NCBI GenBank assembly: GCA_031556525.1
Contig: JAVBSS010000003.1
Location: forward strand, 107,474 to 171,473
Direction: 5' to 3'
DNA from: JAVBSN01 sp031556525
GTDB taxonomy: Bacteria; Bacillota; Clostridia; Lachnospirales; Lachnospiraceae
DNA length: 64,000 nucleotides
The notes beneath the pieces are model-generated. The model saw only the letters and a program-made list of their open reading frames with translations. It was not told the origin of the DNA and did no database searches. Both the position numbers and the translations under genes were made by a program. Shown piece after piece: positions 36,264-45,304 of the stretch (position 1 is the stretch's first letter; every line of letters begins with the position of its first letter).

Positions 36264-37133
36264 CTAAAGTCCATTAGCAACATCAACTAAGTATTGTCCG
36301 TATGCTGTTTTCATTAATGGCTCTGCTAATACTAATAATTGTTCTCTATCTATAAAACCTCTCTTATAAGCTATCTCTTCAATACATGAAATATATAAGC
36401 CTTGTCTCTTCTGGAATGCCGCAACAAAATCTGCTGCATCAAGTAACATATCATGATTACCTGTATCCAACCAAGCAAAACCTCTTCCTAAAGTCTCAAC
36501 CATTAGGTCTCCTCTTCTTAGGTATTCATTATTAACAGATGTTATCTCTATCTCTCCTCTAGCTGAAGGTTTAACATTCTTTGCAATCTCTACAACATCA
36601 TTATCATAGAAGTATAATCCAGGAACTGCATAGTTTGATTTTGGATTCTCAGGTTTTTCTTCGATTGATAACGCCTTACCATTATCATCAAATTCAACTA
36701 CACCATATTCTCTTGGATCTTTTACATAATATCCAAATATAGTTGCTCCTTTTTCTCTTATAGCCGCATTTTTAAGAACCTTTGAAAAGCTTTGACCATA
36801 GAAGATATTATCTCCTAGTACCAATGCTACACTGTCTGTTCCGATAAATTCTTCACCTACTATAAATGCATCTGCAAGTCCTCTTGGAACTTCTTGAACT
36901 GCATATTCAAATCTCATTCCTAATTGACTTCCATCACCAAGTAATTCCTCGAAAACTGGTAAATCTCTAGGTGTTGATATAATTAAAACCTCATTAATTC
37001 CAGCTAGCATTAATGTTGATAATGGATAATATATCATTGGTTTATCATAAACTGGCATAATTTGTTTTGATATTGCTTTTGTTAATGGGTATAGACGAGT
37101 ACCTGAACCGCCTGCTAATATAATTCCTTTCAT
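36264..37133 (-). CDS. rmlA: Glucose-1-phosphate thymidylyltransferase
   Basis: 289 residues, the standard RmlA length. Nucleotide-binding signature LAGGSGTRLYPLT (6-18), MPVYDKPMIYYPLSTLMLAG, VLGDNIFYG (metal-binding Asp) and GRGFAWLDTGNHDML. It makes dTDP-glucose from dTTP and glucose-1-phosphate, the first step for both the rhamnose-type and Fuc4N-type sugars encoded here. A hairpin separates it from rmlB, otherwise it is in the same unit. Confidence 0.96.
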   Translation of the reverse strand: MKGIILAGGSGTRLYPLTKAISKQIMPVYDKPMIYYPLSTLMLAGINEVLIISTPRDLPVFEELLGDGSQLGMRFEYAVQEVPRGLADAFIVGEEFIGTDSVALVLGDNIFYGQSFSKVLKNAAIREKGATIFGYYVKDPREYGVVEFDDNGKALSIEEKPENPKSNYAVPGLYFYDNDVVEIAKNVKPSARGEIEITSVNNEYLRRGDLMVETLGRGFAWLDTGNHDMLLDAADFVAAFQKRQGLYISCIEEIAYKRGFIDREQLLVLAEPLMKTAYGQYLVDVANGL

Positions 37134-37177
37134 TACATGTTCCTCCTAATATTATAATACTTATTTCAAAACACACT

Positions 37178-37208
37178 TTATGGGACCAGATATAATCTGC
37201 TCCCATAA
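37178..37208 (-). other. Hairpin between rmlB and rmlA
   Basis: Arms 37178-37191 and 37195-37208 pair at 13 of 14 positions with a 3-base loop. What follows on the minus strand is AGTGTGTTTTG, too poor in T for a good terminator. It may set different transcript levels of rmlB and the downstream genes or protect the rmlB message. Confidence 0.5.
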
Positions 37209-37222
37209 GGTTTTCTTATATT

Positions 37223-38299
37223 CTACTTGTACATATCAGTATAATACTTCTGATAATCGCCACTTGTTACATTCTTCATCCAGTCTTCATTTTCAAAGAA
37301 CCACTTAATTGTTAACTTGATACCCTCTGCAAACATAGTCTCTGGTTCCCAACCAATCTCTTCTCTAATCTTATCTGGAGCAATTGCATATCTCATATCA
37401 TGACCTTTACGATCTTCAACATATTTAATTAGATTAGTACTAACCACTTCTCTTCTAGGATCACCTTCTGGCAACATCTCTTGTAGAGTTTCTATGATTA
37501 TATTGATTATCTCAATATTTTGTTTTTCGTTATGTCCGCCTATGTTGTATCTCTCACCAAAACGTCCTTTTTCTTGTACCATATCGATTGCTTTAGCATG
37601 ATCATCTACATATAACCAATCACGTACATTCTTACCATTACCATATACAGGTAGGTCTTTACCTTGTAGTGCGTTATTAATTATAAGTGGTATTAATTTC
37701 TCTGGGAATTGATAAGGTCCATAGTTATTACTGCAATTTGTTATATTTGCAGGGAACTTGTAAGTATCTACATATGCTTTAACTAACAAATCTGAAGACG
37801 CCTTACTTGCTGAATATGGACTATGTGGATCAATTGGTGTAGTCTCATAGAAGTAAGTTCCTTCTTCTTCTAGTGAACCATATACCTCATCTGTTGATAC
37901 ATGTAAGAATCTTTTATCATCCTTAAATGTTCCATCTTCTAACTCCCATGCCTTCTTAGCTGCATTAAGCATAACTAATGTACCAAGGACATTTGTCTGA
38001 ACAAATACTTCTGGATTCTTAATACTTCTATCAACGTGGCTTTCTGCTGCAAAATGCACTACTCTATCAATATCATTTTCAGCAAATATCTTATCGATAG
38101 CTTCACTATCACAGATGTCTGCTTTAACAAATGTATAATTATCTCTACCTTCTACTGCCTTTAGGTTTTCTAGATTTCCTGCATAAGTTAAACTATCAAC
38201 GTTTATTATTCTAATCTCATTATTGTACTTTCTAAACATGTAATGAATATAATTTGAGCCTATAAACCCAGCTCCGCCTGTTACTAAATATGTTCTCAT
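37223..38299 (-). CDS. rmlB: dTDP-glucose 4,6-dehydratase
   Basis: 358 residues. Extended SDR with TGGAGFIGSNYIHYM (7-21), active-site HVSTDEVYGSL (Asp-Glu pair) and the Tyr-x3-Lys of YSASKASSDLL. It dehydrates dTDP-glucose to dTDP-4-keto-6-deoxyglucose, the branch point used by RmlC and by WecE. First gene of the export operon, with its own promoter about 40-65 bases upstream and a good GGAGGA ribosome site. Confidence 0.96.
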   Translation of the reverse strand: MRTYLVTGGAGFIGSNYIHYMFRKYNNEIRIINVDSLTYAGNLENLKAVEGRDNYTFVKADICDSEAIDKIFAENDIDRVVHFAAESHVDRSIKNPEVFVQTNVLGTLVMLNAAKKAWELEDGTFKDDKRFLHVSTDEVYGSLEEEGTYFYETTPIDPHSPYSASKASSDLLVKAYVDTYKFPANITNCSNNYGPYQFPEKLIPLIINNALQGKDLPVYGNGKNVRDWLYVDDHAKAIDMVQEKGRFGERYNIGGHNEKQNIEIINIIIETLQEMLPEGDPRREVVSTNLIKYVEDRKGHDMRYAIAPDKIREEIGWEPETMFAEGIKLTIKWFFENEDWMKNVTSGDYQKYYTDMYK

Positions 38300-38335
38300 T
38301 TTCTTCCTCCATTTATTAATTACACAGATACGTGT

Positions 38336-38364
38336 ATATTATCATATTTTTTATAAAACATCAA
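38336..38364 (-). promoter_or_regulatory. Promoter for the rmlB-rmlA-rmlC-wzm operon
   Basis: Minus-strand TTGATG (38359-38364), 17-base spacer and TAATAT (38336-38341), about 40 bases before the rmlB ATG. No terminator hairpin is visible between the DUF2304 gene (stop at 38416) and this site, so read-through from the glmM unit is also possible. Confidence 0.6.
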
Positions 38365-38415
38365 TATGGTCATTTTTTCTTAAGATAATACTATTTTTCA
38401 TTAAAATGCACCATT

Positions 38416-38787
38416 TTATTTGTTTACATCTCCACTTTGGTCATCAAGTTTATCTTTCACTTTTTTCTCTAGCAAAGCTAATTCTTGTGTTAAGCTCTTT
38501 ACTTTCGAAGACAGATTAGACAATGAAACTGTAAGACCAAATACTAGGACTAACATAAAACAAAATCCCAAGAAAATCAATGTATTAAGTGGAAGCTCTA
38601 TTCCCATAGCTTTAGATAATTTATCAATTAATATCGGGAATATATCTAATACTAATAAAACAACCATCAATATCATCCACGATAACGCATACCTAAGATC
38701 TAATCTTTTCTTCCTTACCATGTTAAAAACCATTAATAATGCTAATATTATAAATACTGCAATAACTATTTGTATTCTTATCATCAT
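38416..38787 (-). CDS. Small DUF2304 membrane protein (GacJ-like)
   Basis: About 123 residues from ATG 38787, which is well spaced from AGGTGG; a GTG three codons earlier overlaps that site. Three hydrophobic segments (about 4-22, 33-52 and 67-92) precede a charged, coiled-coil-prone tail (KSLTQELALLEKKVKDKL). This matches the DUF2304 family. In group A Streptococcus the DUF2304 protein GacJ activates the undecaprenyl-phosphate GlcNAc synthase GacI. Here it lies directly after such a GT2 gene, so the same partnership is likely. Confidence 0.8.
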   Translation of the reverse strand: MMIRIQIVIAVFIILALLMVFNMVRKKRLDLRYALSWMILMVVLLVLDIFPILIDKLSKAMGIELPLNTLIFLGFCFMLVLVFGLTVSLSNLSSKVKSLTQELALLEKKVKDKLDDQSGDVNK

Positions 38788-38796
38788 ATCTTCCAC

Positions 38797-39486
38797 CTAC
38801 TTTCCAAACTTAGCAATGAATATTGCTATAGATACTTTTATCATATAGTAAACTGATTTTATTGGTGAAATAGATGATACTCCCTCTTCTCGTTCATTCA
38901 TTTTAACTGGTATTTCTAATACCTTCTTCTTTTTTGATAAAATGCTTACCAAACTCTCTGGTTCTGGATAATCTTTCGGATAGCTATCACTAAATGTCTT
39001 TAGTATGTCTCTATTAATCATCCTCATTCCTGATGTTGCATCAGTTATTACCACACCTGTTAGTATCTTGATTGCTAATGTGAAGTATCTTATTCCTATT
39101 CTTCTTATTCCAGAAGATTGAAAACCTTCTTTCTTAATAAAACGGGATCCTATTACCATATCTACTTGTTCTCTAACAATAACGTCGGACATCTCTTCTA
39201 AATATTCTGCCCTATGTTGACCATCTCCATCAAACTGAACCGCTATATCATATCCATTTCTATATGCATACATATATCCTGTTTGAACAGCTCCACCTAT
39301 TCCTAAATTAACTGGCAAATCAATAAACCTTAGATTATTTTCAATGCAAATCTGTCTAGTCTTATCTAGAGAACAATCATTTATAATGATATAATCAAAG
39401 TTCGGTGCATTTTTCTCTATATCACCGACCGTCTTAACTATACTTCCTTCTTCATTATACGCAGGTATAATTACGATTTTCTTCAT
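38797..39486 (-). CDS. Dolichyl-phosphate-mannose-synthase-like GT2 (GacI-like)
   Basis: 229 residues. GT-A domain with IIPAYNEEGSIVKTV, IINDCSLDKT, FDGDGQHRAEYL (metal-binding DGDGQ, about 85-89) and DATSGMRMINRD, then a hydrophobic C-terminal end (YYMIKVSIAIFIAKF). It probably makes an undecaprenyl-phosphate-linked sugar for side-chain addition. Its stop codon is 10 bases from the start of the DUF2304 gene, its expected activator. It is a second, different lipid-linked sugar synthase beside the ArnC-like one. Confidence 0.83.
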   Translation of the reverse strand: MKKIVIIPAYNEEGSIVKTVGDIEKNAPNFDYIIINDCSLDKTRQICIENNLRFIDLPVNLGIGGAVQTGYMYAYRNGYDIAVQFDGDGQHRAEYLEEMSDVIVREQVDMVIGSRFIKKEGFQSSGIRRIGIRYFTLAIKILTGVVITDATSGMRMINRDILKTFSDSYPKDYPEPESLVSILSKKKKVLEIPVKMNEREEGVSSISPIKSVYYMIKVSIAIFIAKFGK

Positions 39487-39516
39487 ACTATTTTATCCTC
39501 ACAATGTTAAAGTTCT

Positions 39517-40314
39517 CTAAACTTTATTACTCTTCTCACTTAGTGAATATACATTATCTATTATCTTAGCTATAGGTCTTGGCCAAAATTCACACATATT
39601 TTCTAAATCTTCTTTTTTTCTAATATTCTCTTGAAGATTCTGCGTCGTTGTAGATTCCGCATATATTCTATGTGCCATCAACATCTTAGGGACATACATG
39701 AAAGCTCCCTTTTGTTTTGATAATCTAATCCATGTCGCATAATCACAGCTGTTTTTATACTGTGTATTAAATACGTTATGCCCTACATTTTCTTTAAAAA
39801 ATGTTACTGACGGACAACATATCGGGCAACCAAATGATAATACTCTTCTTCTTATAAACTTACTACCTCTTGAAAATTGAAATAACATAGGGAAATTCAT
39901 AATTCTCTTTATAACTAATAAAGTGTTTACATTCTCTCTCTTTCCCATCTTAACTTCATAATAATCCGTGTATATAATTAATGTATCATCCCTCTTATTA
40001 GCTGTTTCCAATATATATTTTACATAATCCTTCTCATATAAATCATCTTGATGTGCGATAGTCACTAGCTTAGTATCTGCTCTCTCATATCCATAATTCC
40101 AATCATCACCAAGCATATTAGGATTCTCATTAATATACATCTTCAATCCATATTTCTCACACAGATTAGATATATAATCATTAGGTGTAGATGTTGATAC
40201 AATTACATTTGATTCTATGCTTTGATTTGTTATAGATTCTATACATTCTTCCAAATGTTCATTTTCTTTGTATGCACACAATACAAAAGTGTGATCTTTT
40301 CCTGTATATTTCAT
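39517..40314 (-). CDS. Family 2 glycosyltransferase
   Basis: 265 residues, soluble GT-A fold: FVLCAYKENEHLEECIESI (nucleotide-binding start, about 10-28), SNVIVSTSTPND, TIAHQDDLYEKDYV with the metal-binding Asp pair (about 91-94) and SCDYATWIRLSKQKG. It takes part in polymer or linkage-region assembly in the cytoplasm. The donor and acceptor cannot be told. It lies between two other GT2 genes of the glmM unit. Confidence 0.82.
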   Translation of the reverse strand: MKYTGKDHTFVLCAYKENEHLEECIESITNQSIESNVIVSTSTPNDYISNLCEKYGLKMYINENPNMLGDDWNYGYERADTKLVTIAHQDDLYEKDYVKYILETANKRDDTLIIYTDYYEVKMGKRENVNTLLVIKRIMNFPMLFQFSRGSKFIRRRVLSFGCPICCPSVTFFKENVGHNVFNTQYKNSCDYATWIRLSKQKGAFMYVPKMLMAHRIYAESTTTQNLQENIRKKEDLENMCEFWPRPIAKIIDNVYSLSEKSNKV

Positions 40315-40346
40315 TACTAACTCTCCATATATTTATCTATTGTCTA

Positions 40347-41099
40347 CTATCTCCAACCCCATCTATTAAAATACTTTATCATAGATGTTATAAATCTAGT
40401 TATTCCTTTAATGCTTTTTGTATTTTCTCTATGCCAATCATGGCAAACAGAATACTCAGGATTAAATATTATATCGTATCCTGCTTTCTCTATCCTTCTT
40501 GAAAGATCTGCATCTTCAAAGTACATATAAAATGTATCATCAAATCCCTTAACCTCTCTAAGTATCTTCGTTGGTGATGCAAAAAAGCAACCTGTGCAAA
40601 ACTTAACCTTAGTCGGATTCAGAAATTCTGTATCTTGCATTGTATATTCTCTTCTATATTTTCTTAATCCCGGAAATTTACTAAGCACTACATATTTGAA
40701 CTTTGGATGTTGCTTCGGTAAATATTGTTCACTTCCATCATTATTTAATATTTTAGGAGTAACCAATCCAACTGCGCTCTCTTTTTCTAAATATTCAACT
40801 AATCCTAGTATTGCATTTTCTCTAAGTTCTATATCTGGATTAATTACCACATGATAATCCGAATCAACTATCTCTATAACTTTGTTATGACCATAGCCAT
40901 AACCACCATTTTCACTGTTTTCTAGTATCTCTATACCACTAAATTCTTGCTTAATCAATTCTACTGTATTATCAGTAGATGCATTGTCTGATATATATAA
41001 CGTAAAATCCATATCTTTTGTATATTCTAATATTGATTTAATACATTTTATAATATCTTCACCAGAATTATATGTCACTATACATCCACTAACCTTCAT
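40347..41099 (-). CDS. Family 2 glycosyltransferase, WbbL/rhamnosyltransferase-like
   Basis: 250 residues. GT-A fold: SGCIVTYNSGEDIIKCI (3-19), YISDNASTDNTV, VVINPDIELRENAI (DxE-type metal site, about 85-93), FCTGCFFASP and MYFEDADLSRRIEKAGYDI with the ED-DLS-R catalytic block (about 191-203). This pattern is usual for rhamnosyltransferases that start or extend rhamnose chains. The end is short, with CHDWHRENTKS, as in WbbL-like enzymes. It follows the next upstream GT gene by 12 bases. Confidence 0.84.
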   Translation of the reverse strand: MKVSGCIVTYNSGEDIIKCIKSILEYTKDMDFTLYISDNASTDNTVELIKQEFSGIEILENSENGGYGYGHNKVIEIVDSDYHVVINPDIELRENAILGLVEYLEKESAVGLVTPKILNNDGSEQYLPKQHPKFKYVVLSKFPGLRKYRREYTMQDTEFLNPTKVKFCTGCFFASPTKILREVKGFDDTFYMYFEDADLSRRIEKAGYDIIFNPEYSVCHDWHRENTKSIKGITRFITSMIKYFNRWGWR

Positions 41100-41111
41100 A
41101 CTTGTATACCT

Positions 41112-42038
41112 CTATGCCCACAAAATCTGCATTACCTTTTTTAATATTCCTTTTTTAAACACATTGTATTTTATATAAAATCTTATCTTATGTATTTTCC
41201 CAGATTCGCTTAATCTACTATAGTTTGTAAGCATCTCATTAATATTATCATCCACCAAGTAATCCTTACATATAGATAGCATATAACCAACTTGTTCATA
41301 AGAATCTATCATATCCCTCTGAAATGCTTTTTTCCCTCTCTTGTACCTAGATTTAATACTTCTTAATTTATCTGCTCCAACCGAATTAAGAGCATGTTGT
41401 CTATATTTCATAGTGGCATCCTTAAGGAAATATATTTTTCCATATGATAATGCTATAATGCCTGCTATGTGATCATGCATTAATATAGGTGCTGTCTCAT
41501 CTAGTTTTTTCAATATATCTATCATTATTTTATTAACCATCATCGTACAACCAGTTACACTGTTTTGTATAATAAGATCATTAATTCTCTTTTCAATCGG
41601 AAGATTCATATACTCAATAAACGATTCTGATATTAAGTCCATTTTCTCATCCACTACTATTAGATCTGTGTGTATCAATAGAGGTAAATCTTTACCACAT
41701 TCTACTTCTAATTCTAGCATCTTAGCATAGGTCAATTCGATTTTATTAGGCAACCATATGTCATCTTGATCACAAAACATTATATACTCTTCGTCTACTT
41801 GTTTTATAAGTTTAATAAAGTTATTTTTTGCTGATCCTGTAGCTATATTGTCTTTAAGCAATTTTATCTTATCAGGATATTCTTCCACATACTCATTTAT
41901 TATATCAATTGTATTGTCTGTAGATCCATCATCTCTTATAGTCAATATCCAATTACTATTTGTTTGAGCAAGAATCGAATCTATTTGCTCTTTCAAAAAG
42001 CTACTTCCATTAAAGGTTCCCATTAATATCTCTATCAT
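41112..42038 (-). CDS. Family 2 glycosyltransferase, rhamnosyltransferase-like
   Basis: About 308 residues from ATG 42038, which follows an AGAGGA site and does not overlap the gene before it. GT-A fold: EILMGTFNGSSFLKEQID, TIRDDGSTDNT, FCDQDDIWLPNKI with the metal site DQDD (about 88-91), SVTGCTMMVNK and LMHDHIAGIIALS. The FCDQDDIW phrase is common in rhamnosyltransferases of the RgpB/RfbF kind. Its start is one base after the stop of the initiating transferase, so the two are co-translated. Confidence 0.84.
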   Translation of the reverse strand: MIEILMGTFNGSSFLKEQIDSILAQTNSNWILTIRDDGSTDNTIDIINEYVEEYPDKIKLLKDNIATGSAKNNFIKLIKQVDEEYIMFCDQDDIWLPNKIELTYAKMLELEVECGKDLPLLIHTDLIVVDEKMDLISESFIEYMNLPIEKRINDLIIQNSVTGCTMMVNKIMIDILKKLDETAPILMHDHIAGIIALSYGKIYFLKDATMKYRQHALNSVGADKLRSIKSRYKRGKKAFQRDMIDSYEQVGYMLSICKDYLVDDNINEMLTNYSRLSESGKIHKIRFYIKYNVFKKGILKKVMQILWA

Positions 42039-42039
42039 G

Positions 42040-43422
42040 CTATTCCTCTGATTCATATGAAACAAATTCATATTTACATTCGCTATTATTAAATGCCTCT
42101 GTACTATCCTTCTTCAATAATACTATTAATGTCTGAAAAATTAGTTTTATATCTATCCATAAACTATAGTCTTCTATATACATTAAGTCTAATATAAGCT
42201 TGTCCTTAGGTGATGTATTATACTTTCCAGCTATCTGAGCATGTCCTGTAAGACCTGCTTTAACTCTTAATCTATATTCAAATTCTGGTAATTCTTCTGT
42301 ATATATAAATATATTTGTAAGCATCTCTGGTCTTGGTCCTACTATACTCATTTCACCTTTTAACACATTAATAAACTGCGGAAATTCATCTAGTCTATAT
42401 TTTCTTAGTATTCTACCAACTTTAGTTACTCTTACATCGTCTTCAACTTCTGAATAATTATCCACATCTTCTTTCATAGTCCTTATCTTATATACTGAAA
42501 ATATCTTTCCATATCTTGTAGCTCTATTTTGCTTGAAAAATACTTTTCCACCATCTTCTAACTTTATGGCTATTGTACATAACAATATAATTGGCAACGA
42601 TATTATAAGTCCTACCATAGCTATAATAATATCCATAGTTCTCTTTATAAATCGCTGTTCCACAGAAAGTCCTTTGAACTCAGATGCTAATAATGACATA
42701 TCATCCATTATTATATAATTAGAATTATATTCTACAACATCTGCCATCTCTGGATTAAAATATACATTTTTAACGTTTTGATAACAATGTTCAATAATAG
42801 ATGTCCTCTCTTCTACTGGAACATCGTATATAAATACAGTATCACATTTAGCTATAATTTTTCTAACTTCTTCAATATTTCTATAATCTATTATATATTT
42901 TATTTTATACTGCTTTTTATATTTTTCTATTCTTCTTACTACTTCTTCAAGACTTTGCTGTGAAGATGTTATAACACAACTCACTTCTGGATCATATATG
43001 CAAAAATATATATAATTACCGCCATACGTAAATATCACTATTATAAATATTTGTAATATAACAACAACTATAAGGACACCTAGATTATCAAGACTGAATC
43101 TATATCCTGTTGCCGCATTAGCATTCATGACCATCAATTGAAGATATGTTACCAAATCTGTTATAATAACTGCCAGCGAAAGGGAATATATAATCGGCTT
43201 GCTCTTTCTCTTACCAATATCATATTTACCATATATAGCAGTTAGTAATAATCCCACAACAACAAATGTTGATAGCGTTATCGCCGCCGTTCTTGATAAT
43301 ACAAGAATTTGCCAGTTTTCAATCGAAAACATGCCAAAAAAAGCAACCAATAACGATATATACAACGTTGCCTTCAATATAAACACTATACTTGTTTCTA
43401 ATTTTCTAAGCTTATCTCTCAC
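42040..43422 (-). CDS. Polyprenyl glycosylphosphotransferase (initiating sugar-phosphate transferase)
   Basis: 460 residues, GTG start with AGAGGA site. Four or five N-terminal membrane helices (about 10-130), a nucleotide-binding-like middle (about 145-245) and the catalytic bacterial sugar transferase domain (about 265-450): KRTMDIIIAMVGL, VFFKQNRATRYGKIFSVYKI, RTMKED, LRKYRLDEFPQFINVLKGEM and SIVGPRPEM. It loads a sugar-1-phosphate (often Gal, Glc or GlcNAc) onto undecaprenyl phosphate and so starts the glycan. A promoter may lie in the 84 bases in front of it. Confidence 0.9.
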   Translation of the reverse strand: MRDKLRKLETSIVFILKATLYISLLVAFFGMFSIENWQILVLSRTAAITLSTFVVVGLLLTAIYGKYDIGKRKSKPIIYSLSLAVIITDLVTYLQLMVMNANAATGYRFSLDNLGVLIVVVILQIFIIVIFTYGGNYIYFCIYDPEVSCVITSSQQSLEEVVRRIEKYKKQYKIKYIIDYRNIEEVRKIIAKCDTVFIYDVPVEERTSIIEHCYQNVKNVYFNPEMADVVEYNSNYIIMDDMSLLASEFKGLSVEQRFIKRTMDIIIAMVGLIISLPIILLCTIAIKLEDGGKVFFKQNRATRYGKIFSVYKIRTMKEDVDNYSEVEDDVRVTKVGRILRKYRLDEFPQFINVLKGEMSIVGPRPEMLTNIFIYTEELPEFEYRLRVKAGLTGHAQIAGKYNTSPKDKLILDLMYIEDYSLWIDIKLIFQTLIVLLKKDSTEAFNNSECKYEFVSYESEE

Positions 43423-43459
43423 TTATTCTTCCTCTAAAACATGTACTTATTTCCAATCC

Positions 43460-43488
43460 ATAATACACCTTACAAATTGAAAATGCAA
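43460..43488 (-). promoter_or_regulatory. Possible internal promoter before the initiating transferase
   Basis: Minus-strand TTGCAT (43483-43488), 17-base spacer and TATTAT (43460-43465), about 40 bases before the GTG at 43422. It lies in the only sizeable gap of the glmM-glycosyltransferase unit. Confidence 0.4.
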
Positions 43489-43506
43489 CCTAGCTACACA
43501 TTGTAC

Positions 43507-45282
43507 CTATACAATAGTTTCATCATTTATCCCAAGACTTTTACTTACCATATCTCTCATCATAAACATCACATAAGGATTTATAACTATACGTCTTTCA
43601 TCTTCTCTTGCATATTTTGACAATGCTATACCCTTATCTCTATTACTCTCAACGCACTTAATATCTTCTCTATATAAAACTTGTGCCATCTCTCTTTTCA
43701 TCATAGATCCAACCAAAGAGCAAGCACTTACATTATGTGCATAATAAAATCTACTCATGTAGCCTAGTTCATTATACATATTTCCCTGCTCTATAGCTAC
43801 CATGGTATTTTCTTCATTCAATTCTATTATATATCCAGATTCTCTAATTACACCTTTTTTATCTAATATCCGTCCTGCTACTATTGCTATTTCTTCCTGT
43901 TGCACATACATAAGTAACATCTGAATCCAATTCTCTATAACACATTCCATACCTTGTGTCATAAAAAATAAGTATTCTCCATTAGCTTCTCCAATAAGTT
44001 CTACCAAATCATCGCCACATACCACTTCATAATTATCATATGTGGTCTTACTACAGATACTATTTAGGGTTTTATTTATCTTATCTATATTATCTCCCAG
44101 TATAACGATAGTTATTTTAGGATTGTCTATGATTTTATAATCTAATCTATAATAAGTTGCTCCAACCAGAGAACTAAATACTTTAACTTCTCTTCCTAAT
44201 CTCTCTTCATTGTCTCTTACAGCATTCTTTCCAGCTTCAATAGCATATTCCTTAGCACCTATATCCATAGACACTGAATCTTTGTGCACGCGCCAAAAAT
44301 ATAATATTTTAGGAACATGACTTACCCTATTTGCCTGTGTTGTAAGTTTCAATATTATATCATGATCTTGACTACCATTATATCTATCATCTAATAATCC
44401 TGTTTTATCCAATAAAGATTTCTTAAACATAGTAAAGTGACATATATAATTAACTCCCCTAAGGTTCTCCGGAGAAAAATCAGGTTTGTAATGTTTCTTA
44501 ACTATATTGTATAAACTATTTCCTCTAAAAGTAAGTTCATCTGTATACACTAACTCTGCTTCTTCGTCTATAACCTTTTTCATACATTCATAAAGTGCAC
44601 TTGGATGCAATATATCATCATGATCAAAAAATGCAATATATTCGCCCTTAGCCATGCCAATACAAAAATTTGTATTACCAGCAATCCCTCTATTCTCTGC
44701 TAACCTCTCATAACAAATACGTGCATCTTCATTAACATATCTCTCACATATTTCTTCAACATACTTATGTTCATCATCACTACCGTTAGCCAAACATAAT
44801 TGCCATTTATCGTATGACTGACCTATAACTGAATCAATCATATCACACAGATAATCTTTAGGTGTGTTATATAATGGTACTAATATACTAATTCTCTTAT
44901 CCCAATTCTCGCTATATCTTTGTTGAGATTTTATAGATTGTTCATCTGGCATAATACTCTGTATATATTCTTTGTTATGCTTATTTCTTAAATGCATCCT
45001 ATCAGCCAATATATCAATACCCATATTTATTTTTTTCTTAACACTCAGATATTTAGTAACCCATATAAACTTCTTAACTTTTCGGTATATGGCTAATATC
45101 GCTCTCATTAAAGATCCATATACAGAACCCTTAATCGCTTGTTTTGACAACACTTCACTAATACTATCATCTTGATTCCATACATTTAGCATTAGTTTGT
45201 ATCTCTCATATTTATATTCTTGTGAGGATATCTCATTATGTTTTAAATATTCTTCTAATTCTATTTTTTCTCTTATTACCAT
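43507..45282 (-). CDS. Family 2 glycosyltransferase, large, possibly two-domain
   Basis: 591 residues. An N-terminal helical region (about 1-125) is followed by a complete GT-A domain (about 125-370): ISILVPLYNTPKDYLCDMID, ENRGIAGNTNFCIGMAKGEY, FFDHDDILHPSAL with the metal-binding DHDD (about 221-224) and GSQDHDIILKLT. A second, weaker GT-like half (about 385-580, KITIVILGDNIDKINKTLNS) seems to lack a clear metal site, so it may be inactive or bind acceptor. Such proteins extend rhamnose-rich or O-antigen type chains. It follows glmM by 22 bases. Confidence 0.82.
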   Translation of the reverse strand: MVIREKIELEEYLKHNEISSQEYKYERYKLMLNVWNQDDSISEVLSKQAIKGSVYGSLMRAILAIYRKVKKFIWVTKYLSVKKKINMGIDILADRMHLRNKHNKEYIQSIMPDEQSIKSQQRYSENWDKRISILVPLYNTPKDYLCDMIDSVIGQSYDKWQLCLANGSDDEHKYVEEICERYVNEDARICYERLAENRGIAGNTNFCIGMAKGEYIAFFDHDDILHPSALYECMKKVIDEEAELVYTDELTFRGNSLYNIVKKHYKPDFSPENLRGVNYICHFTMFKKSLLDKTGLLDDRYNGSQDHDIILKLTTQANRVSHVPKILYFWRVHKDSVSMDIGAKEYAIEAGKNAVRDNEERLGREVKVFSSLVGATYYRLDYKIIDNPKITIVILGDNIDKINKTLNSICSKTTYDNYEVVCGDDLVELIGEANGEYLFFMTQGMECVIENWIQMLLMYVQQEEIAIVAGRILDKKGVIRESGYIIELNEENTMVAIEQGNMYNELGYMSRFYYAHNVSACSLVGSMMKREMAQVLYREDIKCVESNRDKGIALSKYAREDERRIVINPYVMFMMRDMVSKSLGINDETIV

Positions 45283-45304
45283 CTGACCAATATCCCCTAA
45301 ATTA

